Assembly: GCA_030447905.1 (NCBI GenBank)
Contig: JAUJNZ010000005.1
Location: forward strand, 16,780 to 80,779
DNA from: Thermoleophilaceae bacterium
Lineage (GTDB): Bacteria > Actinomycetota > Thermoleophilia > Solirubrobacterales > Thermoleophilaceae
Reading direction: 5' to 3'
DNA length: 64,000 bases
The position numbers were made by a program, and so were the translations under genes. This document shows, one piece after another, positions 1 through 8,527 of the stretch. Below the pieces are notes generated by a model, which was not told the DNA's origin, searched no databases, and saw only the letters and a list, made by a program, of their open reading frames with translations. Each line of letters begins with the position of its first letter. The stretch's first letter is position 1.

Positions 1-609
1 GCGTGCGCCCCCGGGGCACTCAGGAACTCGGGATGACCCGATAAATCTGTTCAGCCCGCCACTGTTGCGTCCTTGTCACCGACTCGTTCGAGCTGGCGCA
101 CCCGGAGCCTTGCCGGGAAGTTCCAGCCGCTCCGGACGGAAAGGGGCACAGAATCGCCTGTCTGTGACCCCAGTGGATCGTCGCGACAAGCGCGGCTGCG
201 GAGGCACTCTTGGTGCCGGCCGGAGTTCTGTAACCCAAGAACCAGTTAGCGCCGGTCGGGGCTCACGAACCCTTCCCGGCCGCCCCCGCAGACCTGCTGC
301 GAGCGGGGAGCGCCCGGTCGGGGACCTCGTCAAGCGGCTGCTGCTCGATCCGCTCGAGAGAGCCGCCGGGACGAGCAGGTCGTCGCGCGTCTGCGCACGA
401 CGGTCCGACAGCTGTCGCTGCTGAGCGAGTCGAAGCGGAAGCGGCTCGACCACCCCCTCGCGGGCGGGTTCGCTCGATCGTGCGCGCCGCGACGTCCTGG
501 GGGTGCATCCGCGCGGCGACGCGACCCGGCCGCCCACGTTGGCGTGCGGGTAACCACTGAACGCCCGCGAGTGTTTCCCGGTCAAGGGCCGGGGAGACAG
601 ACTCCGACC
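1..609. other. Intergenic/eroded sequence with no supported gene
   Basis: No reading frame here has a recognisable domain, a good ribosome-binding site or a start that fits a family. The longest open frames are Arg/Ser/Pro-rich translations of the kind GC-rich noncoding DNA produces. One frame around 328-470 reads as a weakly helical, charged segment and could be a decayed coding remnant, but I cannot assign it. I see no convincing promoter. Confidence 0.5.
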
Positions 610-1392
610 GTGGAGCTGAGCGTCACCGCGAGCCTCCTGGGGGCCCTCGTCATCGCCGTGGCCCTGGCCGGGCTCCACCTCCTGGCCCCCCGCATCCGGG
701 GCCTGCCGGGGGTCCCCGAAGCGGCGACCGCCTCATTCGCCGGCGGAATCTCGGTGGCCTACGTCTTCCTCCACCTCCTGCCTGAGCTGGCGGAGGGCAA
801 CGAGAGGGTCGCCGAGGCCCTGCGCGAGCAGGTCCAGGCCACGCCCCTGCTCGACCTGGCCATCTTCCTCGTCGCCCTTGCCGGCTTCGTCCTCTTCTAC
901 GGGCTCGAGCGGCTCGCCCGGGGGACCAGGGGGCAAGGCGGCGAACGGGAGGCAAGCGACCCGCCGGCCGGCGTGTTCTTTCTCCACCTCGGCTCGTTCA
1001 CCGCCTACAACGCGCTCATCACCTACACGATGCCGTTGCGCCTGCGCACGGGGATCCTCTTCGCCCTGCTCTTCACCCTGGCCATGGGGCTCCACTTCGT
1101 GCTGACCGACCGGGGGCTCGGTGAGAACTACCCTCGCCGCTTCCGGGCCTGGGGCCGCTATGTGCTCGCGGGCGGGCTCGTGGCGGGCTGGGTGCTCGCC
1201 GCCCTCTTCGCACCCACGAACACGCTGGTCGTGAGCCTGCTCACGGCCTTTATCGCGGGGTCGATACTCCTCAACGTGTTCAAGGAGGAGCTGCCCAGCG
1301 AGCGGCGCTCGCGCTTCGGGTGGTTCTGCGTCGGGCTAGTGGGCTATGCCCTCCTGCTGGGGACCGTGACCGCACTGAGCCAGGAGGTATAG
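610..1392 (+). CDS. ZIP-like eight-helix integral membrane protein
   Basis: This is an integral membrane protein of about 260 residues with eight predicted transmembrane helices. The end of helix 2 carries HLLPEL, and a FKEELP motif follows helix 7. Both resemble the His/Glu/Pro metal-site motifs of ZIP (SLC39-type) divalent cation transporters, so uptake of zinc, iron or manganese is possible. The usual complete HxxxE pair on helices 4 and 5 is not clear, so a divergent non-transporting relative is also possible. I chose the GTG at 610, just before the first hydrophobic helix; an in-frame start at 544 would add a 22-residue polar leader with no family support. It stands alone: the nearest intact genes run on the other strand. 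Confidence 0.6.
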   Translation: MELSVTASLLGALVIAVALAGLHLLAPRIRGLPGVPEAATASFAGGISVAYVFLHLLPELAEGNERVAEALREQVQATPLLDLAIFLVALAGFVLFYGLERLARGTRGQGGEREASDPPAGVFFLHLGSFTAYNALITYTMPLRLRTGILFALLFTLAMGLHFVLTDRGLGENYPRRFRAWGRYVLAGGLVAGWVLAALFAPTNTLVVSLLTAFIAGSILLNVFKEELPSERRSRFGWFCVGLVGYALLLGTVTALSQEV

Positions 1393-1669
1393 GCGGAGCC
1401 CGCCCGGGGCGGCGGGGCGGCCCCGGAGCGGCGCCCGCCCGGGGCCGGTTGGCCCGCAGTCACGACGTTCGCCCCGGCCGTAGGCCAAGCTTCATGGGGG
1501 GCCGTCGCCGGAGGGTGATCCGCGGACCTCGGAGCCGCGCAGCGAGCGGACGTCGAACCGCGCGTCGGCCCGAACCGGCGTGCCGTGGGTCGAGCAGGGC
1601 GTAGTGCCGCTCGCTGCCCACGGCTTCGAGACGCAGCACCTCGAGGCGCCTAGCTCCTCGACTGACCAG
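1393..1669. other. Noncoding spacer downstream of the ZIP-like gene
   Basis: No gene, RNA or repeat is recognised. The first 60 bases are almost pure G/C and can form several GC hairpins, but there is no T-tract, so no terminator is called. The stretch leads directly into the decayed nitroreductase remnant. Confidence 0.5.
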
Positions 1670-1912
1670 ATCGGACCCTCGCCTCCGCGGTACTGCTATC
1701 TCACGACGACAGGCCGAAGGAGAGGAGAGCAACGCGAGATCGAGTCTGGTCTTATTACTCGATCGCACGGCCTACCTCCTCGCCGGCGGAGGAGACCGGG
1801 CGAACTCGGTACTCAACCTGCGGCAAACCAGCGTGGCGGTTCGGATAGGCGATCAGGTCTACGAGGCGCGACCCGGATCCCGGGCCCTCCCGCTCGTCAA
1901 GCGCTACCTGAC
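1670..1912 (+). pseudogene. Decayed deazaflavin (F420)-dependent nitroreductase-family remnant
   Basis: Two adjacent reading frames together resemble the core of the nitroreductase/deazaflavin-dependent oxidoreductase (Ddn-like) family. The first, at about 1684-1740, gives CYLTTTGRRRGEQREIE, matching the family's YLTTTGRRSG-x-REIE core. A different frame, at about 1757-1860, gives YLLAGGGDRANSVLNLR followed by VAVRIGDQVYEAR, matching the GGGDR-x-x-x-x-x-NLR and V-x-x-GD elements. The frame changes near 1740-1757. The N-terminus has no proper start, and the C-terminal part is cut short where it meets the 3' end of the isochorismatase-like gene. The family uses F420H2 to reduce varied substrates; this copy cannot be functional as read. 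The assignment rests on motif recognition only. Confidence 0.5.
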
Positions 1913-2939
1913 GTCTCCCCCCCCTCGCCAATCGACGGGTCGCGCGAGCGATACAGCCGCTCGACTTGGTCTGGGCGAGGCCCTCGCTTCGCCTCCTGCT
2001 CCCCCGGCGAAGGCGGCGCGTCCCACGGCAGCTTTCCGACGATCAGCTTCGGGATGTTGACGAAGACGTCGCCTCCGGCCTTCTTGACGACGGCGTCGAG
2101 GGGGATGTAGGTGTCGCGCTCGAAGACGCGCCCGCGCGGGACGAGCAGGTAGCCCGACGTCTGTGCGCTCGGCTCGACGACGTCCCTGACGGTGCCGATC
2201 TCGCCGTGGTCGGACCCGCGGACGCGATCGCCGGGCTCGACGGGCACGCCTTCCTCGCCGTCGATCGCCGCCAGGAACTCCTCGGTCTCGAGGACGGCGT
2301 TGGCGATCAGCGGGTAGTTGAGGTGGATCGCCGCCTCGTAGGCCGCGGGATTGTCGGCCCCGATCGCGTCCGAGAGGAACGTGACCTCGTACCCGTGCTC
2401 CATCGCGTGGCGGCCGGTCGACTCGCAGCAGAGGCTCGCGGTCATGCCGGCGATGGCGAGGTGGGTCGTCCCCCAACGCTCGAGGTGGTCGGGCAGGTCG
2501 GTCTCGAAGACGTCGATGCCCTTGTGCGGGAGCAGGACGACCTCGTCGTCGCGCGGTTGCAGATCCGGATGGAAGTCGGCGCCCCAGCTGCCGGCGAGGA
2601 ACATCTTCCGCTCGAACATCAGCCGGTTGATGCCGCTGCGTCGCTGCATCTCGCGGTCGCCGTAGTCCTCCTCGGTGTAGGCCATCGGCGCGAAGATAAC
2701 CGGAACACGGCGCTCGCGGGCGCCGTCGATAGCCCCTTGAGGTGGCCGACGACGTCGTGCTTCTTCACCGTCCACTTGGTCAGGTCCCAAGCGGCTCCGC
2801 CCTCGGAGAGGAAGTCGTTGACGGGGTCGATTACGAGCAGGACGGTGCGCTCGCGCGGGAACCCGTTAGCACCTTCCTGCCGCGGGCCGTACCTGGCCTC
2901 TGGCTCACGACCGCTTGGAGGACAATCAGGAGTGCTCAC
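1897..2939 (-). CDS. Isochorismatase-like cysteine hydrolase fused to a PRC-barrel domain (one-base frameshift)
   Basis: The N-terminal part is an isochorismatase-superfamily cysteine hydrolase and the last ~90 residues are a PRC-barrel. The expected triad is visible: Asp in LLVIDPVNDF, Lys in LLPHKGIDVF, and the nucleophile Cys in GMTASLCCEST. The PRC part starts near EPGDRVRGSDHGEIG and ends near FVNIPKLIVGKLPW. The first ~60 residues lie in another frame from the rest. The shift falls at a four-base C run (2733-2736 on the plus strand); one extra base restores a continuous protein (HLKG-AIDGARERR), so a homopolymer sequencing error is as likely as a real mutation. The start is GTG at 2939, 21 bp after the FAD/Rieske gene, so the two are probably co-transcribed. 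The substrate is unknown; the superfamily includes nicotinamidases and amidases. Confidence 0.72.
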
Positions 2940-2960
2940 GCTGCTCGTAGCGGGCGTGGT

Positions 2961-4511
2961 TCAGGCCTCACCGGACTCGCCTTCCGACGGGAGGCTAGAA
3001 GGGCTCGATCGCTTCAGCGCCTTGACCGCCGGCCCATGGATCACCTCGCCGTCCACGCCGAAGCGCGACCCGTGGCACGGGCAGTCCCACGTCGTGTCGG
3101 CGGCGTTCCAGCTCACGATGCATCCCAAATGCGTACAGCGAGCCGACACGGTGTGTAGTTCGCCCTGCTCGTCGCGGTAGGCGGCTAACTGCTGGCTACC
3201 GTCCGCGACGACCGCGCCCTCGCCGGACGCCAGTTCGGCGAGGCTCTGACGCTTCATAAGGCGGTCCCCGAAGAAGCGCCTGGCGACGTTGGCGTTCTCC
3301 TTGATGAACGAGCTCGCCGAGGCCATCGGCTTCAGGCGGTTGGGGCTGTAGAACTCACTCCACGGGTTCTCGCGGCCCTGGAGCTGGTCCTCGATGATCA
3401 TGGCGGCGACGACGGCGTGGCTCATGCCCCACGCCTTGAAGCCGGTGGCGGTGTAGAGGCGATCCGAGCCGCGGCGCATCCTGCCGATGTAGGGCACCTG
3501 GTCGGCGGGGTAGAAGTCCTGGGCCGAGAAGCGGTAGTCGATCGAGCGCGCGCCGAGGCGCTCGCGCGCGAAGCGCTCGAGGCGTGCATAGCGCTCCTGG
3601 TAGTCCGCGGCCTGACCCGTCTTGTGTGACTCCCCGCTGATGAGCACCACTTCGCCGTCGGATGCGGGGTGCGAGCGGATCGAGCGGGTCGGCGAGCCCG
3701 CGGTGATGTACATGCCGTGGGGCACCGGCCCGTCGAGGCGCACGCCGAGCACGTGCTCGCGCTCGGGATGGGTTCGCGCGAAGAAGAAGCCGCGGTCTGT
3801 GAACGGCAGGAGGGTGGCCACGACGACGCGGCCGGCCTCGAGCTCGCCCCTCTCGGTCTGAACCCGGCACGGCCGACCCTCCTCCACCGAGAGCGCCCGC
3901 GTCTCCTCGAAGACGTGACTCCCGCCCCCCTCGACGACCCGGGCGAGGCCGAGGCACCACTTGCGCGGGTGAAAGCGCGCTTGGCCGTCGAACCGCACGG
4001 CGGCGCGGATGGGGTAGGGAAGATCGCTCTCCTCCGTATACGTCGCCGGAAGCTCGACTCTCTTCGCCGCCTGCACCTCCGCCTCGATCTGGGAGACCTC
4101 CTGCTCGCTCTCGGTGTAGGTGTAGTTGGGCACGCGCTCGAAGTCGCAGTCGATCCCATACTCGGAGCACAGGGCGGCCACCCGCTCGATCGCCGCCTCG
4201 TTGGCCTCCCCGTAGGCGCGGGCGCCCTCCTCGCCGAAGCTCGAGGTGAGCGTGTCGTAGACGAGGCCGTGCAGCGAGGACAGCTTTCCGGTCGTGTGGC
4301 CCGTCGTGCCGTGGCACAGGCGATTTGCCTCCACCACCGCGACGGTCATGCCGGCCCGCTTGAGATGGGCCGCGACGGTCAGGCCGGTGATCCCGCCACC
4401 GAGCACGGCCACGTCGACCGATACCTGTCCTCTAAGCGACGGGTAAGCCGTGGTGTCGCTCGTCTCGATCCAGAACGACTGCGGCTCCTCCGGTACCGAT
4501 GGCGTGGCCAC
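2961..4511 (-). CDS. FAD-dependent oxidoreductase with C-terminal Rieske [2Fe-2S] domain
   Basis: This is a DadA-type (D-amino-acid dehydrogenase-like) FAD oxidoreductase of about 516 residues. The dinucleotide-binding motif VAVLGGGITGL lies near the N-terminus, and the flavoprotein core continues to about residue 400. The C-terminus is a Rieske ferredoxin domain with both ligand motifs: CTHLGC (C-x-H) and CPCHGSRF (C-x-x-H). FAD-Rieske fusions of this type are usually annotated as oxidoreductases that deaminate or demethylate amines; the substrate cannot be read from sequence. I prefer the GTG at 4511, which has GGTGAGG just upstream; in-frame starts at 4529 and 4556 are also possible. It heads a two-gene minus-strand unit with the isochorismatase-PRC gene. 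Confidence 0.85.
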   Translation of the reverse strand: MATPSVPEEPQSFWIETSDTTAYPSLRGQVSVDVAVLGGGITGLTVAAHLKRAGMTVAVVEANRLCHGTTGHTTGKLSSLHGLVYDTLTSSFGEEGARAYGEANEAAIERVAALCSEYGIDCDFERVPNYTYTESEQEVSQIEAEVQAAKRVELPATYTEESDLPYPIRAAVRFDGQARFHPRKWCLGLARVVEGGGSHVFEETRALSVEEGRPCRVQTERGELEAGRVVVATLLPFTDRGFFFARTHPEREHVLGVRLDGPVPHGMYITAGSPTRSIRSHPASDGEVVLISGESHKTGQAADYQERYARLERFARERLGARSIDYRFSAQDFYPADQVPYIGRMRRGSDRLYTATGFKAWGMSHAVVAAMIIEDQLQGRENPWSEFYSPNRLKPMASASSFIKENANVARRFFGDRLMKRQSLAELASGEGAVVADGSQQLAAYRDEQGELHTVSARCTHLGCIVSWNAADTTWDCPCHGSRFGVDGEVIHGPAVKALKRSSPSSLPSEGESGEA

Positions 4512-4848
4512 CGCCTCACCGTATCGGACCGCGGACCCGCTGCACGATAAGGTCAAGCGCAGTTGTGGGCGACGTCCGCGCCTGAGGGCTTCCTCGACCG
4601 AGAACGCTCCTATAGGGCTCCGGGCAGCTAGCGCAGACGGCGTTGAGCAGACCTGCGCCGCCGCGTCTCGGGCGAAAACAGCTCATGTTCTTGGCCCTTG
4701 TGCGCTGGCGAAAGGCGCTCGCCGAAGCGCCTCGACCGGGGTGCCGACGACCTCGGCGTCGACCACGTCGGGGCGGGCTGGCACTGTTACTCGACCGCGA
4801 CTGCCCGGACGGGCGCCGCCCGCCGGACGGCCTGCTCGAGCCCCCGGG
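4512..4848. other. Gap with a possible SRPBCC/AHSA1 remnant
   Basis: No intact gene is present. On the plus strand at about 4738-4800 a short frame reads GVDHVGAGWHCY, which recalls the C-terminal AGWH-x-YLD helix of AHSA1/SRPBCC proteins. A one-base shift would continue it as LDRDCPDGRRPP. This is too short and damaged to call a pseudogene with confidence. Nothing else is recognised. Confidence 0.3.
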
Positions 4849-5979
4849 TCACCCCAAGACCGGAAAGCTTCGCCTGTTCGCCAGACGATCCATGCCGGCC
4901 TGAAGCCTTCGCTCGACTAGCCGGTACACCTCCTCGACGTAGTCGTCGTCGTCGGCGCGCTCGGGATCGTCGTCGACGAACAGGGGCTCGAGCAGCTCTG
5001 ACCGCAGCTTGGCGGGGAGGGGGAAGAACGGCAGCACCCCGGGCGCGACTCCCCAGGGCAGGCCGACGGCCATCGGGAGCGCCTCCGCCCGCGCGAGCCG
5101 ATCGAGGCCGAGGGCCCGCGCGAGCCCCTTGCCGTCGCTGAGCGTGAACATGGTGTCGGATCCGCCGGTCTGGGCGAGCGGCACGATCGGGACGCCGGAG
5201 CGGATCGCCTGCTTGACGAAGCCGGTCCGCCCGGCGAGCATCACCCGGTCGCGCTTTGGCCACGGTCGCAGCGAGTCGACGTCGCCGCCCGGGAAGACGG
5301 CCACGTCGCGACCGGCCTCGAGCGCCGCGGACACGGTCTCCCGCGAAGCCGACATGACCCCCATCTTGCGGAAGTAGTCTCCGACCACGGGGGCGGCCAT
5401 GAGGGCGTCATGCGCCGTCGCATGCAGGATGCGGTCCTCGCCGAAGCGCCGCCACCAGCTCAGCCCGAACATCCACGCCTCGACCGGGAAGATCCCCGCG
5501 GCGTGGGTCCCGACGACCAGGGCCGGGGGGTCCGGGAGGCGGTGCCAGCCCTCGATCTCGATGCGGAAGTAGTGGTCCTGGACGAAGTTCCAGAGGTGGC
5601 GCTGGCGCCGGGCGAAGGTCGGGTCGATCGCGTCGAGCGACCACTGGCCGGCGCGACGCTGGATGAGACCCGCGAGACCGCCGGGGGAGCCGGCGCCCGA
5701 ACCGCTACGGGTTTTGCGGCGGCTCGCCGAGCGGTCCCGGCGGGTGGAGGCCGCCGCGCCGCTGGATTCGCGCCGGCGGGTCTGCCGGCGGCGGTCACCG
5801 GCGGTCCCGGCGCGGCCGGAGCCGGAACTGCGGACTTGGCTGGGGCTGCCGGTCGAGGCCCGCCGCGCGTTGCGAGCGCCGCCGCGCGAGCCGCCCCCGG
5901 CTCGCTCCCCTCCGTTCCGTCGTGCTCGTCGTTGGGCCGGCTGGGTGCCGGCCCGTTCGGCTCCGTCTCGTGCGGCCAT
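4849..5979 (-). CDS. Lysophospholipid/diacylglycerol-type acyltransferase with basic N-terminal extension
   Basis: The protein is 376 residues long. The first ~105 residues are Arg/Ala/Ser/Gly-rich, strongly basic and probably disordered. The remainder resembles the lysophospholipid/DGAT-like acyltransferase family: VVGTHAAGIFPVEAW holds the catalytic His in an H-x(4-5)-acidic context, followed by AVFPGGDVDSLRPW, which matches the (Y/F)PGG-x-x-(E/D)-x-L-RP element of MGAT/DGAT-type enzymes. A role in glycerolipid or storage-lipid acylation at the membrane is the likely inference. The ATG at 5979 has GAGGAG five bases upstream, so the odd extension appears to be translated. It is monocistronic or loosely linked to rlmN, 87 bp upstream on the same strand. 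Confidence 0.75.
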   Translation of the reverse strand: MAARDGAERAGTQPAQRRARRNGGERAGGGSRGGARNARRASTGSPSQVRSSGSGRAGTAGDRRRQTRRRESSGAAASTRRDRSASRRKTRSGSGAGSPGGLAGLIQRRAGQWSLDAIDPTFARRQRHLWNFVQDHYFRIEIEGWHRLPDPPALVVGTHAAGIFPVEAWMFGLSWWRRFGEDRILHATAHDALMAAPVVGDYFRKMGVMSASRETVSAALEAGRDVAVFPGGDVDSLRPWPKRDRVMLAGRTGFVKQAIRSGVPIVPLAQTGGSDTMFTLSDGKGLARALGLDRLARAEALPMAVGLPWGVAPGVLPFFPLPAKLRSELLEPLFVDDDPERADDDDYVEEVYRLVERRLQAGMDRLANRRSFPVLG

Positions 5980-6066
5980 CGTGCTCCTCGCTCCCGCCGT
6001 CGCTCTCCCTACGGGTCCTTCCCGCCGGTGCGAGCGCCCATGCCCGGTCCCGTCGAGCGCGTGTGA

Positions 6067-7077
6067 CTACGGCGACGCCGTGACGGCGCTCGCCTCGGCC
6101 CGCGCGGCGAGCTGACCGCACGCCGCGTCGATTTCGCGCCCGCGCGCGAGCCTGACCGTCGCCATCACCCCGCGCTCCCCCAGCGCCGAACGGAAGGCGT
6201 CGATGGCCGCCCGGCTCGAGCCGGCGAACCCGGCCTCGGTGGGGTTGTAGGGGATGAGGTTGACCTTGAAGGCGCCGTCGGAGCCGAGCAGGCGGGCGAG
6301 GGCGACCGCCTGCTCGTAGCGGTCGTTGACCCCGTCGAGCATCAGGTACTCGACGAACACCGGCGCGCGCCGCGCCTGCGACCAGCGCCGGCACGCGGCG
6401 AGCACGTCGCCCAGCGGGTAGCGCTCGTTGACGGGCATGAGCTCGGAGCGCAGCGCGTCCTCGGGCGCGTGCAGGGAGAGCGCCAGCCGGACCGGCGGAC
6501 CCTCGCCCGCAAGCCGCTCGATGCCGGGGATCCACCCGACCGTGGAGACGGCGATGCGGCGGGCGCTCACGCCGAGGTCGGGCAGGCGCTCGCACGCCGC
6601 GAGCACGGCGTCGAGGTTGAGCATCGGCTCGCCCATGCCCATGAACACCACGTGGTCGATCGCCTCTCGGCGACGGAAGTGGAGCGCTTGTTCGAGGATC
6701 TCCGAGGCGGTCAGGTTACGCCCGAACCGCATCGCTCCGGTGGCGCAGAAGGTGCAGGTGAGCGGGCAGCCCGACTGGCTCGACAAACAGACCGAGCGCC
6801 GCCCGTCGCGGTAGCGCATGAGCACGGCCTCGAGCGGGCGGTCGTCGGCGGTGCGAAACAGCGCCTTCTCGGTCCCGTCGCGGGCGCGGGCCTCGCGCTC
6901 GAGGGCGAGCGCGGAGAGGGGAACGGCCGCGGCGAGCTCGGCGCGCAAGGCGGCGGGGAGGTTGGTCATCTCCTCGTAGGACTCGGCGCCGCGCGCGACC
7001 CACTCCCAGACCTGTCGAGCCCGGAAGCGGGGCTCGCCGCGCTCGGCGAGAGTGCGTTGAAGTAGATCCAGGTCCAC
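6067..7077 (-). CDS. rlmN: 23S rRNA (adenine(2503)-C(2))-methyltransferase RlmN
   Basis: This is a radical-SAM enzyme that methylates A2503 of 23S rRNA (and A37 of some tRNAs). It is 336 residues long, normal for the family. The cluster motif CPLTCTFC places the three [4Fe-4S] ligands at C104, C108 and C111. GMGEP, which helps bind SAM, follows. The methyl-carrying Cys is C320 in REIDAACGQL. An N-terminal helical accessory domain precedes the barrel. The GTG at 7077 (VDLDLLQRTL) matches the usual RlmN N-terminus; the open frame extends upstream to 7416, but that part is repeat-bearing spacer sequence. No strong ribosome-binding site is visible. It is divergent from pdhA. Confidence 0.95.
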   Translation of the reverse strand: MDLDLLQRTLAERGEPRFRARQVWEWVARGAESYEEMTNLPAALRAELAAAVPLSALALEREARARDGTEKALFRTADDRPLEAVLMRYRDGRRSVCLSSQSGCPLTCTFCATGAMRFGRNLTASEILEQALHFRRREAIDHVVFMGMGEPMLNLDAVLAACERLPDLGVSARRIAVSTVGWIPGIERLAGEGPPVRLALSLHAPEDALRSELMPVNERYPLGDVLAACRRWSQARRAPVFVEYLMLDGVNDRYEQAVALARLLGSDGAFKVNLIPYNPTEAGFAGSSRAAIDAFRSALGERGVMATVRLARGREIDAACGQLAARAEASAVTASP

Positions 7078-7206
7078 GCGCCGAGTTTCGCAGCCGCGGC
7101 TGCCCCGGCAGCGGCGATGCCTTCGGCGATCATGGCCGGGCACATCTCGCTCGGGACGGAGCAAACGCGGAAGCAGCCGGGCCGCGTCGCCGTGCTCGGC
7201 GTGCCC

Positions 7207-7317
7207 TGGCTTGCGGTACCGTGCCCGTGGGTACCTGTAGGCAGGGCGCGCCCCTACGAGGATGGCTTGCGGTACCGTGCCCGTGGGTACCTGTAGGCAG
7301 GGCGCGCCCCTACGAGG
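7207..7317. repeat. Perfect 55-bp tandem duplication (period 56 bp) between rlmN and pdhA
   Basis: Bases 7207-7261 and 7263-7317 are identical. Each copy holds two GGTACC hexamers separated by nine bases, then a GGGCGCGCCC palindrome flanked by GTAG on the left and CTAC on the right, so each copy can fold into two hairpins. The pair lies in the shared upstream region of the divergent genes rlmN and pdhA, ending 28 bp before the pdhA start. It looks like two adjacent copies of a REP/MITE-like palindromic element, or a local duplication. A regulatory role is possible but unsupported. Confidence 0.85.
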
Positions 7318-7345
7318 GGCTGACGAGGAACGGAGGCTGACCAGC

Positions 7346-8527
7346 GTGACGCAGGCGGAGCAGGCGAGCGAGGACGGCCAGGCGCGGGAGCCGGGCGGCG
7401 CGGCCGGCGGGCACATCGGGCCGAACCTCCTCGAGCGCGCGGGGAGCCCCGTCGGGCCCGAGAGCCAGATCTCGCTCAGCGCCGACCGCCTGCGCGAGCT
7501 CTACGAGACGATGGTCCTGATCCGGCTCTTCGAGGAGGAGACCGAGCGCCAGTACAAGAAGGCCCAGATCGGGGGCTACTGTCACATCTCCTCCGGTCAG
7601 GAGGCCGTCGCGGTGGGCGCGCTCGAGCCCCTCGAGCACGACGACGTCCTCATCACCGCGTACCGGTGCCACCACCTCGCGCTCGCGCGGGGGGTCTCGC
7701 CCGAGTCGGTGATGGCCGAGCTCTTCGGACGCGCGGAGGGCTGCGCCGGTGGCCGCGGCGGGTCCATGCACCTCGCCGATCCCACGCGCGGCTACCTGGG
7801 CGGCTGGGGCATCGTGGCCGGCCATGTACCGCTCGCGACGGGTGCTGCCTTCACCTTCGCCCAGACCGACGAGCCGCACGCCGTCCTCTGCGAGCTCGGC
7901 GAGGGCGCCGTCAACGAGGGCGCCTGGCACGAGGCACTCAACCTCGCCGGCCTCTACGGGCTTCCGGTCGTCTACCTCGTCGAGAACAACATGTACGGGA
8001 TGGGGACCTCGGTGCACATGGCGTCGGCGGAGCCGGAGGTGTGGAAGCGCGCGGCCGGGTTCGACATGCACGCCGAGCGGGTCGACGGACAGGACGTCGA
8101 AGAGGTCATGGAGGCCTCCGACCGCCTTCTCCGCCGCGCGCGGGAAGAGCGCCGGCCGGCCCTCCTCGAGTGCGTCACCTACCGCTTCCGCGGGCACTCG
8201 GTGGCCGACGCGGGCACCTCCTACCGCACCGAGGAGGAGATCGAGGAGTGGAAGGGGAAGGACCCGATACCCCGCTTCGGCCAGACCCTCCTCGACCGCG
8301 GGATCTTCGAGTCGGACGAGGAGCTCGACGAGGTGCGCGAGCGCATGGACGCGCGGGTCCAGGAGGCGGTCGAGTTCGCTGAGAACGCCGATCTCCCGGA
8401 GCTCGACTCGCTCGCCCGTCACGTCTACGGTGACGAGCACGCCGCCGAGCAGTTCACGCGCATGGCCCCGGGCAGCCCGTTCGGCGAGCGCGAGCTCGTC
8501 CTCGAGAAGGAGCTGGGAAATGGATGA
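7346..8527 (+). CDS. pdhA: Pyruvate dehydrogenase-type E1 component, alpha subunit
   Basis: This is the alpha chain of a heterotetrameric thiamin-diphosphate 2-oxoacid dehydrogenase E1, probably decarboxylating pyruvate for acetyl-CoA formation. It is 393 residues long. The ThDP/Mg motif reads GEGAVNEG...VENN (GDG-x-x-N usually), and the phosphorylation-loop region RGHSVADAGTSYR is present. HISSGQEA and GGSMHL, typical of PDH E1 alpha, support pyruvate over branched-chain substrates. The GTG at 7346 has GGAGG nine bases upstream; an earlier in-frame ATG at 7262 lies inside the tandem repeat and is unlikely. Its stop overlaps the start of pdhB by 8 bp. No E2 or E3 gene is in the window. Confidence 0.93.
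   Translation: MTQAEQASEDGQAREPGGAAGGHIGPNLLERAGSPVGPESQISLSADRLRELYETMVLIRLFEEETERQYKKAQIGGYCHISSGQEAVAVGALEPLEHDDVLITAYRCHHLALARGVSPESVMAELFGRAEGCAGGRGGSMHLADPTRGYLGGWGIVAGHVPLATGAAFTFAQTDEPHAVLCELGEGAVNEGAWHEALNLAGLYGLPVVYLVENNMYGMGTSVHMASAEPEVWKRAAGFDMHAERVDGQDVEEVMEASDRLLRRAREERRPALLECVTYRFRGHSVADAGTSYRTEEEIEEWKGKDPIPRFGQTLLDRGIFESDEELDEVRERMDARVQEAVEFAENADLPELDSLARHVYGDEHAAEQFTRMAPGSPFGERELVLEKELGNG

Noticed and set aside
1966-3180. 404-codon plus-strand frame opposite the isochorismatase and Rieske genes
   Set aside because: No family motif; antisense shadow of the minus-strand genes, whose catalytic residues are clear.
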